A stretch of DNA of 64,000 bases from Alitta virens (GCA_932294295.1 OW028576.1:46656628-46720627), one strand, 5' to 3'; shown: positions 37,936 through 50,529, numbered from the stretch's first letter. Notes: a model not told the origin generated them from the letters alone. Translations and numbers: made by a program.

Positions 37936-38526
37936 CACCTTCGGCAATAAAGACAGATATCAATTTATATGAACTATACCAATTTATTCTAATATTTTGA
38001 CATGATACCTTGTATCTGTTACCTGCCACTAATACCCTTTAGTCTGTACAAAATAGATCAATTCATTTTTAATTTTTTTTTGCATGTCTAGACTATGTAA
38101 ACCAATTCTGATACAGATCTCTTTTTTAAAGAGATCTTTTCTTGTTATCATTATTATCATTATGTCATCATCATCCTATTTATCATTTGTTTTGTTAGGT
38201 CCATGCTATCACCTTGAGTAAATGTGTTCCACAACATATTATGTGGTAGAATTCCATGCAATATATTTTTAGAAATGTAATTGCAAGGTTATTTTAGGGT
38301 ACACTTTGATTTATGGCAGTACAAGTCAAATCTTTTGGCTATTTTTTTTATTTATATATATTTTTTGTGGAAAATATGACAATCATTTTGAGGGACTTTT
38401 CTCCAGTTTGGTCCTCTAAAACCATATAGGTTGGCTAGATTATATAAGTGGGTTGTTTTTCTTTATCATTTTGAACAATGTGTCCTGTTATTGATGCTTG
38501 TACTCCCTGCACACAGTTCTCCATAT

Positions 38527-41500
38527 CTACTTCTTCGGCTCACCAGGAAGTAGCACTAAGTAGCCATGCTCATCTTTGTCTTCTGCAAAGGATATCTCCT
38601 CCACACTTGCTTCCTCTGAATGGATGTCATCGGTTGGTAGGAGTAGATACCCATGTTCATCTAAGTCTCTTTGAACTGATGCCTCTGAAAAATGTATCAT
38701 ATTTTTAATGCTTTTGTGCAAAGCACCTATCATCAAAGTTGTAGATGGTATAACGATGGCCAGGGGCAGATCTAACCATTCTAAAAGAAGGATTGTGGAC
38801 GACTGACATATCTATCCTTCATTCAAAATATTTTAAATCCGCCCAAGGCTGTCGTTATTAACACTCGCATCTTTACTGATGGGTGCTCGATGAGTCCTAC
38901 TCTCTTGTTGGGACAAGTTTTATGAGACAATATTGAATAATTGTTGCGTAAACAGTGAAAATATCTTAGCATTGTTATTGGTATATTATATTGAAATATA
39001 AGGTGGAACTTTCCGAAAGATGCACGATAATGTCTTTCATTCTGATACAATATAGATTACAGTATTTGTGAGGAATATTATTGTACAACATAAATTAGAT
39101 TGGTGTCACAACCTTTTTTTATTTCAAGGCTGTATTACCTGAAGCACCTTCTTCAATCTCCATATTGCTACTTGGATTAAACTTTCCTTCATCATCTCGT
39201 CCATCAGATAGGATGTTACTAGGAAGAGGAACAAGAATGCTCCTTTCATCTTCCCTTTCTTGCCTCAACTTCACATCTCCACTAATTCCATTATTTCGAT
39301 CTTCTGCATATTTAATCTCAGGGCACATGACATCAGGATGCCTCGCAATGGCTATGCTAGTAGTCCTACATAAGAATGAATGTAGCAAAAGAGATTATAG
39401 CATTCACAGGTTTTTTTTTTTTATCTTTCTTTTGTCACACTAATTAACCATAATAATTATTTTGCTTCTCAGAAAAAAATATTTCAGATCTTACCTTGGT
39501 GGCAGTGGTAATGGCTGATCTTGAATACTACATCCAGTAAATTCTGATCTTTGATTTATTGGTGACAGTTCAAGGGCACTTTTCCACTGCCTGTCATTGT
39601 TTTGATTCCTATATCGTTTTTAAAGATTGAAAAAAGAATCAATTTTCCAAAGTATGGCAATTGATACAAGAATGATCACAATGTTGCATACTATTGGAAG
39701 AGAATCTACATCTTTTCCGGCCATATTTATGTAAGGAGAATTCAAAGTTACATAGGTTAAACTGTACATATTGCATTTACTTTGACCCCCATTCATAACA
39801 TCACCTATTTTGCATTGATGTAAAAGGCTATCTTGATATTTAAGTCAAGTTTTATTGGACATGAAGATATCAGCAAAGCTCAACTTTTTTCCGCCATCCT
39901 CGTCTTCTAGTGGCAAGATGCACGCCTGCTCCTCTGAAGGACTCTGGTTCAATCCCAGGCCCATTCACCTTACATGAGCATCATCCTAGCTGGATGTCAT
40001 TTCAGAGGAGATGTTAAATTGGTGGTACCTTGTACTCAAGTGTCTATGCTGAGGTAAGTTAAAGATCCCACCCATGGGGTAAATGTGCAACATGGATGGA
40101 CTCCTCTCTCTCACCTCATCAATCAGCCCTCGATAGAGGCAGAAACTTGCCTTAGAGGGCTGCACTCTCCATATCTATCTATCTATCTATCTATCATCCA
40201 TTCCCATCACCTCCCAGTGAGCAACTTTTATGGGTTGAATGAAAAGAAGTGAATTGAATCAAATTGAATTTGTACCTTACCTTGGAGGTAATGGCAAGGG
40301 TCTTTGCAGAATGTTTGTTCCAGAAATCTTGGAAGGATTGAGAGCGTCGGATATTTTGCAAAGCTCTGGAAAATTTGATGTGACTTTTTATAAATTTAAT
40401 ACATATAATTGTATCTATTTTATATTAATGTGTGTCTTTGTTACCAACCATATCTAGGGAGTAAATAGTATATCTCATCTTCTCACCTTGGTGTTTGTTC
40501 CTGAATAGCCAGATTGGGCTCAATGTACGTGTAATCATGGTTTTCCACCGAGCTGGAGGTTTTCCCAAGGCAGTTGACCTTATTATGTCTGATTTATTAA
40601 AAACATACACTGGGTATTAAAGATATCCAATTACCGATGGTAAACAATATGTTGCTACCATTATACTCCACTAAAGATATTTTTCCTATTATTAGATATA
40701 TAATTAATGCATTCATCATAAATATTTTGAGGATATTCTTTAGTGAAAGCTTCCCAATACCTGCATAGTAGGTCTCTTTTCAGTACAAGTACCACAAGCA
40801 CGAAAAATGACAATGACCCTAGTAGTGCTGCCATTGTGACGACAGCTGAAATAATCAATGTATAACTTTGGATAAATAAGAACAAGCGGGCAATTTCATA
40901 ACTTATATAATTATTTATCCAAGGTAGAACGTTTTGGGGATATTACAATGGTATATTACACAGAATGTTGGGACTAAATTTGGCAGAAAAGCATCATATT
41001 TCTAATGAGAGTTTAAACAATGCAATGTTCACAAAATTAATATTAGTATTATTTCCCAATGTCAGCCTGATGTTGACAATATATTGATACAAAGTGGTAT
41101 GTAGATAACATGTGTAGCCTGCAATAGTGCGATGTTGGCCAAGTTGTGCTGACCTGGTATGTTTTATGGCTGAGCCATAACCAAAATGACATTATGACAT
41201 TAGTGGGATGAAGAAAATTATATTGGCCGAGGCAAAGCCCAGACCAACTAAAATTTTCCGAATCCACAAAGCTACCACTGCTTATATCCTGCTCTCATTT
41301 TATAACATACACTGCAGCCATCCAACATACATTCGAGTCATCCAACATGCACTCATGCAGGATAACAAGCATTCTGAACGGCTTGCAGCAGCTGAGTAGA
41401 CAATATATAGTAAATGGAAATTCCGTATGATTTCAGTGTCATTTAATACAATTTACGATTTGCAATATTCCAATAACACTTAAACATTCATGAAAAATTT

Positions 41501-44256
41501 ATATCAGTAGGGAAAAGAATAGTTTTTGCTAAAAGTATAAGTACAACATATACCTGCATTTACACCAGAGGGAGCATCTGTGGAGGGAGCATCTATCGAT
41601 GCAGCTATGTGGAATAAAAAAATAAAAAAGCTAATTAAAAGATCAGAAAATTATAACAATGATAAATGTCATCAGTATCAAGCAACGATAATTGAAGAAA
41701 TGCCTGGTTAGGTTTTTGTTTTCTTTTTCATGGCTTTTATGATCTATTTTCGTCAGCTTTAAAATAAATCTGTTTATAGATGAAATAAGTGGCTTCACAG
41801 GGTAAAATTATGTTTCAGTGACATATCCCAATGCCATAAATGTGATTAGACAGTAAATTTAATGTATAGATTGAGAACATGCTATAGTTCTTTAGGGCAC
41901 TTTATTTCTTATTGCGCTAAGATATTTCCTTTGAGTAAGGCAACTGAAATTTGACAAGCATTATGTTTGTTTTAAAAGTTACTATTGATAAACACAATGG
42001 TTACTTATACCTTTATATGATTGGCATTCTAGATGAAACAAACAATCGTAAATAGGGTAGACTGAAATAATCAAATGATAGATTTAGAATCAGCCAGATT
42101 TAGAATCAGTTCACATAACCTCCGTATAGAAACAGGAAGACATGAAAAGCCTAAAATACCATCTGAGGATAGAACCTGTTTAAAATGTAATCTGAATGAA
42201 GTTGAAGATGAAATACACTGTCTTGTGACCTGTCCAAGCTACTCTTCATTTCAAGAAAAACTAAATATGATGGCAAGGAAATATATTGGTAACTATAATA
42301 CACTAAACAACATTGGAAAATTTAAAGCCATAATGACATCCAAGGAGCCTGAGGTGCTGATAAACCTAGGAACATTTGATGTTTAAACAATGCCTTCATC
42401 TGTCTTCAAAAATTGCACAGTCATATATATCTTGAACTTTAAAACTGCCTACATGAACTGCCATGATGAAAACTCTTTGTGATTTCTAGAAGTGAAGTCA
42501 GATAATCTCTGTAAATATATACATATATACTTCCCTATTAATTAATATATTTTTAGCTGTATTTTGAAGTAAAATCATTCTGTAAATAGTTATATGTTAC
42601 ACATTATATAAAGAATGTATTTTGTCAAACATGTTAATATGTATTATATGATACAAGCTGTATGTATGAAAGAGTCTGATTGGATTTTATAAGGAGTGGA
42701 TAAACTGCTAAACTAATGTTAACTTATATGTAAATACTTTAATTCAGTGGCTGGACCCATCTGTAACTATAGTCTTGTTGTATTCCCCCTTTTTTTTCTT
42801 TTTCTTTCTGATCTTCCGTAAATAAAAATTATATATATCATGAATACGCAGGGTGCTTTTGAATTACAATCCATTGCTCTTGACCCCAATTTACAGATAA
42901 TCACTAATCAGTTCCTGAACAGTCTTAACAAATTATGACTTAATGACCTCTCTCAGAAAACATGCAGAGTGGTTTGGATGGGGTTCTCAGAATATTTTGA
43001 AATTTTACCCATCCAAAGGTTAACCTCCCAAACCATGATAAACTATGTCAGAATTTTAAGTTGTATTTAGTTTTTCTAAATGAGCATCTCAAAGTTGGAG
43101 CCTTTTGGAGCCATATTTCTTTGAAGCTTCATTAAATAAGGACAATGATCTCAGAAATGTACAAGAATGGTTTCAAATGATGACAAAATGTATTATGTAC
43201 AAAGAAGCACTCCCATATTATGATTTAATTAATACGTAATTTCTGATAGGCAGACATTTAAGAAATGGCTGATTTAACAATTTTCATTATTACTAAAATT
43301 AATACCATGTTGACATATCAATATTTTCTATAGCATCACTTTATCTGCACCGTTTCTGATTATAATTGTGACAAAACACTTTAAATTAGCAAATAAGTTC
43401 AATATTCCGTAGAAATTTCGATTTAAAAAGAATGCAGTTAATATGAAACTCAACATTTTCGTCATTTTCACAACATTTTCAAAACAAAAATTAACACTGT
43501 TATTTTGTAAAGAACACAATAATATGAGAGCATTACATTGTAATTGGTTTATCGGAAATATTTCAACAGAATCACTTACTATGTATGTCCATCCAGAATC
43601 TGATCTTTGGCACATGGAGGGCTGACATTGCCAACTTCATACTGAAGCGCCATCCATATTCACTACTAATTGGTCCAAATGATGCGAGCAAGTTCTTGGA
43701 GCCTGAGCACAAATGAGTCTTTGTATGGTCAGTGTAGAAACAGAAATCTGAAGAGTTCGCAAAGGGAGCAAACTCATACATTGTGATGTCCATATTTTTA
43801 GATGTATCATGTCTGTCATTTGATAGTTCAAGGCTGCAATTGATATTGTATGCATCTTTGTATTCCCCTTGATGGTAACTATCACTGACAAGACTAAAAC
43901 GAGACAACTTTGTATCCAAGTCAAACTGTGAATTTTCTTTGATTTCCAGCATTTCCCCCTCTGTAGAAAAATGTGCATTTTAGAATGTGTTATGTTTTCT
44001 GAAGCCCCTCTATAACCATCAAGTGGTTAAATATCCCCACACCTACGGTGCAGCTTTTTGAAAGTGGCTCTTTAGTCAAGAGGCACACTGAGATGGATAG
44101 ATGGATAGATAGGTAGATAGATAGATAGCCCAGACAGATAACATTCCAAATCGTATTGACGCGATTTCGGCGATGTCAAAATGATGTTGTAATGACGGCA
44201 GTCGACATAGAAACGACGCTGTCCTATTTGGAATACTATCTGGGAGAGAGATGGAT

Positions 44257-44287
<31 letters not shown>

Positions 44288-44328
44288 TAGATGGATGGAT
44301 AGACAGATGGATTGTCAGAGAGATAGAT

Positions 44329-44372
<44 letters not shown>

Positions 44373-46330
44373 GGATTGTCAGTGAGATAGATAGGAAGAT
44401 AGATAGATAGATAGATAGATAGACAGATGGATTGTCAGAGAGATAGATGGAAAGATGTGGAAAGTGGAGCCCTCTAAATCAAGTTCTAGCTGTTTACAGG
44501 ATAAAATATAAAAATGATATAATATTATATAGTATCAATATAGTGCAAAATAATACAATATAGTAAAATATAATATAATATAATGGAATAGAATAGAATA
44601 GAACATTGAATAAGTCACCTGCTTATGTACACCATATTACCCACATTTACCCCATGGGTGGCATCTTCTACCTGCCCCTGTTTGCATGTGAGGAACTAAA
44701 TCAATGTGATGATTTTAAATGAGCTTCAGAAGTATCAGTATACAATTCATATTAGACAACTATCATAATGGTGATGATTGTTTGCTACATATTTTGTTAC
44801 ATACCGCTAATGCACCAGTAGGTAAGCTCCACATGTTCTTCTTTCGGGTTCTTCACTTGACATTGGCGATGAGCGTTACATCTCTCCAATATTTTCTTTG
44901 CAAGAGTTGGTTTTTCTATTCGTGTGAGAACAATCTGTTTCGGAGCACAATGGATAGTTATGTTTTTGCTCCTCGAAATGATGATCTCAGTTTTCGTCAA
45001 ACGAACTGAAAATAATGAAGCATGTTTAATATTTGTATATTCTCAGATACATTTCAAACACACAGACAGTCAGATAGTCAGCCAGACAACAGATAGACAA
45101 CAAGTATGTACTCCAGGTGAAGAGACAACAACATTTTAATGAAATAATGAACTTATGGTCAAATCATAAGACAGTTCTGATGTACCTTTATTATCAGATA
45201 ACTAGAAAGGAGTAAATATACTCATTCTTGGATTCTCCAAATATACCAGATCTATCTGGGAGAAATTGTGAATGCTTTGTATATGTGAATATTTGAACAA
45301 TAATACATTTTGAGTTTTTGGGTTTTGAGTATTCTTTACAAAGGAGCAGTTTATTAAGATCAAGGAGGTCAGATTATCCCTGATTAGATTATGAATTTTG
45401 CCACTACACTGTGGACAGAAGTGTTGATAACCCAAGCATTGCAGCTAAATTAATTTAAAACAACTTCAAAAGAAGCAGAAAAATAAACTGTAGGCCTGGA
45501 CCTAATTCTTTATTTGCAACTTGTAAATTTGTAAATATTTTAGTAACTTTTTCTTGTAGATGTATATGCATGCAAGTCACTTAACTAATGCTTTTGATCT
45601 CAAATTGTTTATTAATGATACAATGTTTACTGGTCGTAAGCTCAGTCAGCTTATATGACCAGTATACTGATGAGATGATGAGGCTTAGAGTCCACAACAT
45701 GTTACACACTTACCCTTGGGTGAAGATTTTTACTTGCCACATTGTTTAAGAATACACTAATAAATGCAAGAAACATAGGATTGTCATATAACTGGTATAT
45801 AGATATAATTGCCTATATTATCTGATCAGCAACTAAAATCTACCATTAATTTAGATTATGCATTAAATTTATACAACATTTGCTCATCTCTGTAGTGCGG
45901 CCTATGCTGAAAGTGCTGCCGTTGTTACAATTTGATCGTATATTGAAGCAAACAAGCATATTATGGGGGAAAGGGAAATTCTGGTCATAAGGAACTTTAC
46001 ATTTTGAAGATAGAATAGAAAATGATGAAGTCATTGGGTAAAATGTATCACAAATGGGGTGGAGTAATGGTTAAGGCATCTCATCTGCCTTTTACATTTT
46101 TGAAGAAACGTGAAATGATAAGATGACAAGATTTGGAATGTACTGACATTGGCCATTATAGGCCACCCAACTGCCTATCAATTTTCATCAGATTCAATAG
46201 AATCAGAAATTATAGCTATATAGTCCTAGGGTAAAAATCCTTTCAGTCATTCCCTATTTCAAGTAAAACAACAAAATTACTTACAAATCAATAAAAATAG
46301 CAATATGATTTCCCAGGATATCACTCGCAT
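38527..46330 (-). CDS. Single-pass receptor: SUEL-lectin-like, CUB-like, TM, tyrosine-rich tail
   Basis: Nine exons join in frame: 46330-46285, 45005-44805, 43960-43580, 41604-41554, 40845-40761, 40588-40487, 39608-39495, 39365-39139 and 38684-38527. The total is 1365 bases, 454 residues. Residues 1-15 are a signal peptide ([15 protein letters not shown]). Residues 16-82 resemble a rhamnose-binding SUEL lectin domain ('[14 protein letters not shown]', 'CNAHRQCQV', 'VELTYWC'). Residues 83-209 look like a CUB domain ('INCSLEL', 'ITMYEFAPF', 'FCFYTD', 'HLCSGS', 'YGWRFSMKL'). A short linker repeats DAPS. Residues about 228-248 are the membrane helix, followed by KRDLLCR. The tail of about 200 residues has DYTYIEP, a proline patch [14 protein letters not shown] and two copies of DEHGYL.LLP. 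Such YxxL/YxxP sites are typical of phosphotyrosine signalling; no kinase or TIR domain is present. An AATAAA on the minus strand lies at 38352-38347. Domain assignments are by pattern only. Confidence 0.72.
39905..40195 (+). repeat. SINE with (TATC)n tail, near full length
   Basis: A tRNA-like 5' part with B-box-like GGTTCAATCCCAG at about 39950, a body with 'gagatgttaaattggtggtaccttgtactc' (in short blocks), 'cccacccatggggtaaatgtg', 'gaggcagaaac', 'agggctgcactctcca', and a (TATC)4 tail. Located in an intron of the receptor gene in antisense orientation. It is the best reference for the other fragments in this window. Confidence 0.75.
40281..40365 (-). other. Possible alternative exon of the receptor gene (phase 1 to 2)
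   Basis: Bordered by a cag acceptor and a GTAAGG donor, 85 bases. In one frame it ends 'RPLPLPPR', nearly the same as the end of the 39495-39608 exon ('QPLPLPPR'), so it appears to be coding. Placed in order between exons 40487 and 39495 it breaks the frame (phase 1 start against phase 2). Placed directly after the linker exon 41554, in place of the membrane exon and the next one, it keeps the frame. It could therefore mark an isoform without the membrane helix, or be a dead exon. Confidence 0.45.
41060..41410. repeat. Dispersed repeat R2
   Basis: Contains 'agccatccaacatacattcgagtcatccaacatg' style repeats and ends with 'gcattctgaacggcttgcagcagctgagt', shared with 57040-57140 and 32590-32740. 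Lies in the intron between the linker and membrane exons of the receptor gene. Confidence 0.6.
42030..42840 (+). mobile_element. LINE 3' end with zinc-knuckle-like tail
   Basis: A frame of about 110 codons (42075-42386) encodes '[17 protein letters not shown]', '[20 protein letters not shown]' as successive motifs and '[13 protein letters not shown]' at its end. The CxxC...HxxxxCP pattern after 'fRissHnL.iE.GR' is the conserved C-terminus of a widespread invertebrate non-LTR family, also seen at 52035-53023. The 3' UTR ends in 'cttccgtaaataaaaattatatatatc'. It is inserted in the receptor gene intron, antisense, and 5' truncated. Confidence 0.8.
44089..44455. repeat. GATA microsatellite cluster derived from a SINE tail
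   Basis: Several long (GATA)n stretches with GACA and GGAT variants and 'ttgtcagagagata' interruptions. It is followed by 'gatgtggaaagtggagccctct', the complement of the SINE 3' end, so the array grew from a (TATC)n tail. Confidence 0.85.
44129..44244. repeat. 116-bp hairpin MITE inside the GATA array
   Basis: The ends 'cccagacagataacattccaaat' and the complement of 'atttggaatactatctggg' match apart from small indels. The interior contains 'gacgcgatttcggcgatgtc' and 'gacggcagtcgacatagaaacgacg', partly self-complementary. It is flanked on both sides by GATA repeat sequence, so it was inserted into the microsatellite or its SINE source. Confidence 0.7.
44456..44690 (-). repeat. SINE copy, minus strand, body of the TATC-tail family
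   Basis: The complement contains 'agggctccactttccacatc' at the tail end and 'gccacccatggggtaaatgtggg' in the body, as in the 39905-40195 reference. In between are AT-rich (ATAATA)n-like insertions. Confidence 0.6.
45640..45745 (-). repeat. SINE fragment
   Basis: Contains 'cttatatgaccag', 'tgatgagatgatgaggct.agagtccaca' and 'cttacccttgggtgaag', complementary to the SINE body. A tRNA-like head piece of related type lies at about 46055-46090 ('gtggagtaatggttaaggcat'). Confidence 0.55.
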
Positions 46331-47320
46331 CCCGATGGTTCTGTTCCCTGCAGGAAACTAGAAATTTTGCTGTTCACTGTGTTTAAATTATTAAACTTTG
46401 AGGAAGTTTTCTGCAATCATTAAGTAATAGTAACATCCCAAATAGGAGAGATATAACTATCAGTGTTCATTAACTCCCAACTATGAGGGATATAACTAGC
46501 TTATGTGACATAAGGCATATTTACTAAAATTGATTTGTTTTTACTGCCTTTATTATGCAAGACAAGTTCAGTTTGCACTCAGGGGGGAGTAACCAACATT
46601 TTTGTTGGTTATATCCCTCTCAGAAAAACAGGAAAGCAGACTAAGTGGAGTATAATGTTTTCTAATTGACATGACCAATGTCAGGAAAAGGTCAAATAGA
46701 ACTTGTAAGTTTGTTCCTTGTGGAGCATGACATCCTGACGGTTCTACTCACTGTGTGCTATCACCGCAAAGCCCACTGACCTAATTATGGAAATTATGTG
46801 CTAGTTTACCTAGTTATACAAAATAATTGGCTAAACTATGTAGCCACTAAGCAAGAGAAATAGATTAATATGTTTTAGCTTAGGCTATTTTTCTGAACTA
46901 GTGTTTGTCAGATTTGCCTTTATATATATGAACATTATATTATTCTTTAATTTCATAAGCCAGCCTATGCCCTATAACATAAATTGATTAATTAAGTGTG
47001 TGTGAGTAAACTAGCATAGGCACTGATTTATCATCCATGTAAGGTAGGCAAGGGGTGGGGTTTAATTGAAATTTCATAATTTTACTAGTTTCTAGAAGGG
47101 GGAGGATGGTACCTATCTGGCCTTTTCCAGTGGGGGGGGGGGGTTGGGTTTGTATCCCCTCCATGGTCTGCTCCCCCCAGGATTTTTGCCCATGTAAACA
47201 AGCCAATCATGCACATAATCTGGTCGCTGGTCCTTGATGTTTAGCGAAGTGCATGTTTCGCATCATGCTGTGCCATGCATCCATGTAGATTCATTTAAGG
47301 CATTTATTAAAAAAAAAGTA
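46331..47320. other. Intergenic DNA upstream of the receptor gene
   Basis: Presumed promoter side of the receptor. No clear core promoter element. Short runs of G and C at 47095-47180 form part of an unidentified GC-richer patch. Confidence 0.4.
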
Positions 47321-47329
47321 TATTATAAA

Positions 47330-47545
47330 TAGACAGATAGATAGACATAGATAGATAGAAAGATAGATAGATAGATAGATAGATGATATAGATAAATAGA
47401 TAGATAGAGGTAGATAGATAGATAGACAGATATATAGACAGATAGATAGATAGGTAGATAGGTAGATAGGTATATAGATAGGTAGATAGATTGATAGATA
47501 GATAGATGTGGAAAGTGCAGCCCTCTAAGGCAAGTCACTTCAAAA
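47330..47545 (-). repeat. GATA microsatellite with SINE 3' end
   Basis: About 180 bases of (GATA)n with GGTA and GACA variants, followed by 'gatgtggaaagtgcagccctctaaggcaag', the complement of the SINE 3' end. It shows directly that the SINE tail seeded the array. Confidence 0.85.
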
Positions 47546-48220
47546 AAGAGAATCACTTGTTTTCTATATCATATCTGTATAATTCAGTTTTTGAAAAAGG
47601 TGACCAGTGGGAAGTCATCAATAAAAATGTTTACCAAAATTACTGTCTTCACAATTAACAAATATAGTTGGGACCTATATATGCTTCCATGTCCAGATCT
47701 ATGCAAGCTTTTGGAACCGACTGTATAACTGTACACCAGTGTAGAAACAAATCTGTGTTCTTTTCCCTTCCCTTATCATTTCATCAATACTGATTAGATT
47801 GACGTTAAATCTGTTTTGTGTTTTTTTTTCTTTTTATTGAAGCTTCACTAGTCCAATAATGCATATGCGATAAATACAATATTTCTAGAAAGCTTTATCT
47901 GGGAAAATTTATTTCCTTACACATCATTTTCATTGTAATCATACATTACTGACATGTTTAGCATGCACTGTGAATTTCAATTTAAATGCAGTCAATCAGG
48001 CAATTACATAAGGAAACTATATATATTGGATCTACTTAGTGACTCAGAAAAGATCAAGTCTTACAATCTGTGAATTTCACCTCAATTCAGTCAATCTTGC
48101 ACCTACACATTATTGCACATCCAGTCTTATATAAATAGTTCAATCAATAACCAATATACTGGTTCCATTCAAAGGATCGTAATGCCACCTGAAAACAAAT
48201 TGTTGCTTGTTATCATACAT

Positions 48221-48316
48221 GTTTTATTGCTTTGCTTTCCTCTTTTTTCTTTTCTTTTTTTTTTCTTTTTATTCCTTTTTTTCTTTTTTTTTTCTTTTTA
48301 TTTTATTTTATTTAAT
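48221..48316. repeat. Polypyrimidine tract
   Basis: About 95 bases of T with scattered C (TTTTC and TTTTTA motifs). The 69-residue frame through it is an artefact of this composition. Confidence 0.85.
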
Positions 48317-48699
48317 ACATGACAAGACTTCGTCAGTGTTTGGACATAATTGCCATCTTTATTAGGCAGACATAAAAAGACAGACAAGACACACAGACAG
48401 AGATGATACAACTGACAGACATACAGTAATGGTTGCTTGTAGACACCCTGTAGTAATAGTAATTATATAATATATTAATATAATTAACATTTATATAATT
48501 GAAATTTATATAATTGAAATTAATACAATTGAAATTATATAATTGAAGTTTTGATATTAAATTGTAGTCGATAAGTATACACTCATGTACAATTTAAATA
48601 TTTGTTTCATAAAATGACACCCTATGCCTTATATGATTGACAATTAATCAATAAGGAAAAAAGGGGATATGGAGGGAGGGAACAAAAAAAGTGAAGCGA

Positions 48700-48856
48700 A
48701 TGCTTATAATCGGCGGGAACCAAGTTATATAGTCCTGCTAATCCCTTAACGGCCGAGCTCTATGATAAGCTATGGCTATTACATGGTCAAGCAATGGTCA
48801 GCGACCATAACAGAAGAGTACCAAGATGGCGTCCACTGCATTAACTAATATTACCC
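48700..48856 (+). promoter_or_regulatory. Candidate housekeeping-type promoter and first coding exon
   Basis: An E2F-like GGCGGGAA at 48712-48719 is followed, about 110 bases on, by CAAGATGGCG (48822-48830), the YY1 motif that often overlaps start codons of TATA-less genes. From ATG at 48826 the frame reads MASTALTNIT plus one base and meets a perfect GTAAGT donor at 48857. The phase is 1. No second exon was found within the window on this strand, so the gene could continue past 64 kb or this could be chance. The local GC content is above the surroundings. Confidence 0.4.
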
Positions 48857-48859
48857 GTA

Positions 48860-50500
48860 AGTAAAATATATATATATATTTTCTTTTTTCGAAAAACTGA
48901 CGTATCTGTACTGTATACTGACAGCTCCACAAGAAAAAAATGCTCTGCCATATTCATATGCAACCATGGACACTAAATATTTATACAAGTGAAAATTTTT
49001 GTGTGTGGTACTTTTGTAAATATGTAAACTGTAATTGTAATGTTATTGTGATATTATTGTCAGTATTTCTGTACAATTATATACATTTTAATCGAATATT
49101 GATATTGTGATCAGTATTTGTTTATCTTTTATGTAGATCTTACTTAGAGAATAACTCAGTCCAGAAAACATAATTATGGCAACTGGGACCTGGAATTTTT
49201 AGCTATACTATTTGCATATTATGTATAAAATAATGAGAACCTGTATATCATACTTCTGTAGGTGTAGCTTTAGATAGACTTAGTGAGTTGGGCTATAGTT
49301 ATACGTGATGTATCTTTTCTGATAAGATTAAATGTCAATAAAAGCCATATATATGTATATAAACAAATCATTATACCTTCCTTTAATTTTCTATTTGCCA
49401 CATTTTGCATAATAGGCAATTTAATAAACACCCGCTTTCAATTAAACACTATACGTTTTGTTGTCACTGAAATGAATACCTTCTTTGAGGCTTAACACAG
49501 TCCTGGGTTGCCAATATAACTATATACATGTGTAAATAATGACTAAAAGATAACATAGAATAATAATGAATGTGAAAAATGATCGATCGAGTAAAATTGG
49601 CCCAGGGCCTTCGTTTTTCTGCAAAATTAATATCTATGATGTGGTTGCTGCGCTTACTTGATGTTACAGCTGTGATTTTGTATAGTCAACAACTCTTTAA
49701 ATTATATATGTATATATATATATATATATATGCATGGATTTTTAAAAACATGTATTTTGTAGAAAACATGATTACAAATGTTTACTGGTTTAGGTTAGCA
49801 CTAGATCAAGGTTGCAAAGGCCTGCACTCTGTTGCACCAAAAGCAGTCCCTTATATTTGTGTAAATAAAAAGGTTGTATAATAAAACAATTATTGCACAG
49901 TGTCCGAAGTCTCATGCAATCTATTTTTTATGGAACCTCGACAACTGATATTGCACCCAGCTTTGCCTCGTAAATGAATGCAAGGATCGTAAATGAATAG
50001 GAAGATAAATTATTTTACTGGCACGTCTAGCTGTGGGCTCCGTATGATATATATATTGAACAAAAACAGAAAAACACCAAGTTTGTCTTTAGGAAAAGTA
50101 TTTATTAGCAGTGATTCTTTTGAATGGGAAAAATTCAAAAAGTCAATATATCTTACAATATCTATGCAAAACATTCACTAATAAAAGCATTGATGTCAAT
50201 ATTGATAATTATCAAAACTTGGTTTGTAATTTGAAACAGCACTGCCATAAGACCCAGCTATTCGTCTACAACTGACTTCTTTCAATTCCATAAATATAGA
50301 TTTGCCCTTTGTCTCACCTATCTACAGACACCTCACCAGTCACTGTTTATGCTATGATGACGCATTGCGAAATTACGTTGCAATATATTTCTTACATTAG
50401 GCCCCCGTAAATAAGTTCTTTCCCTAATTTTTTTTAAATTTGACAAGGATATGTTGGTGCAATAATTAACCTATGTTTTTTAAATATCCATCTACCGTTC
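48860..50500. other. Gene-free AT-rich DNA
   Basis: A (TA)n run lies at 49706-49731. No exon or element recognised. If the first exon at 48826 is real this is its intron. Confidence 0.5.
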
Positions 50501-50529
50501 AATAAAAAAACTCAATGTAGTCAGAACTG

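Noticed and set aside
43637..43978. Alternative minus-strand frame of 113 residues overlapping the CUB-like exon
   Set aside because: The other frame (43580-43960) joins both neighbouring exons in phase and shows CUB-like cysteine spacing.
47323..47556. Minus-strand frame of repeated YLSIYLSI
   Set aside because: Translation of a GATA microsatellite, not a protein.
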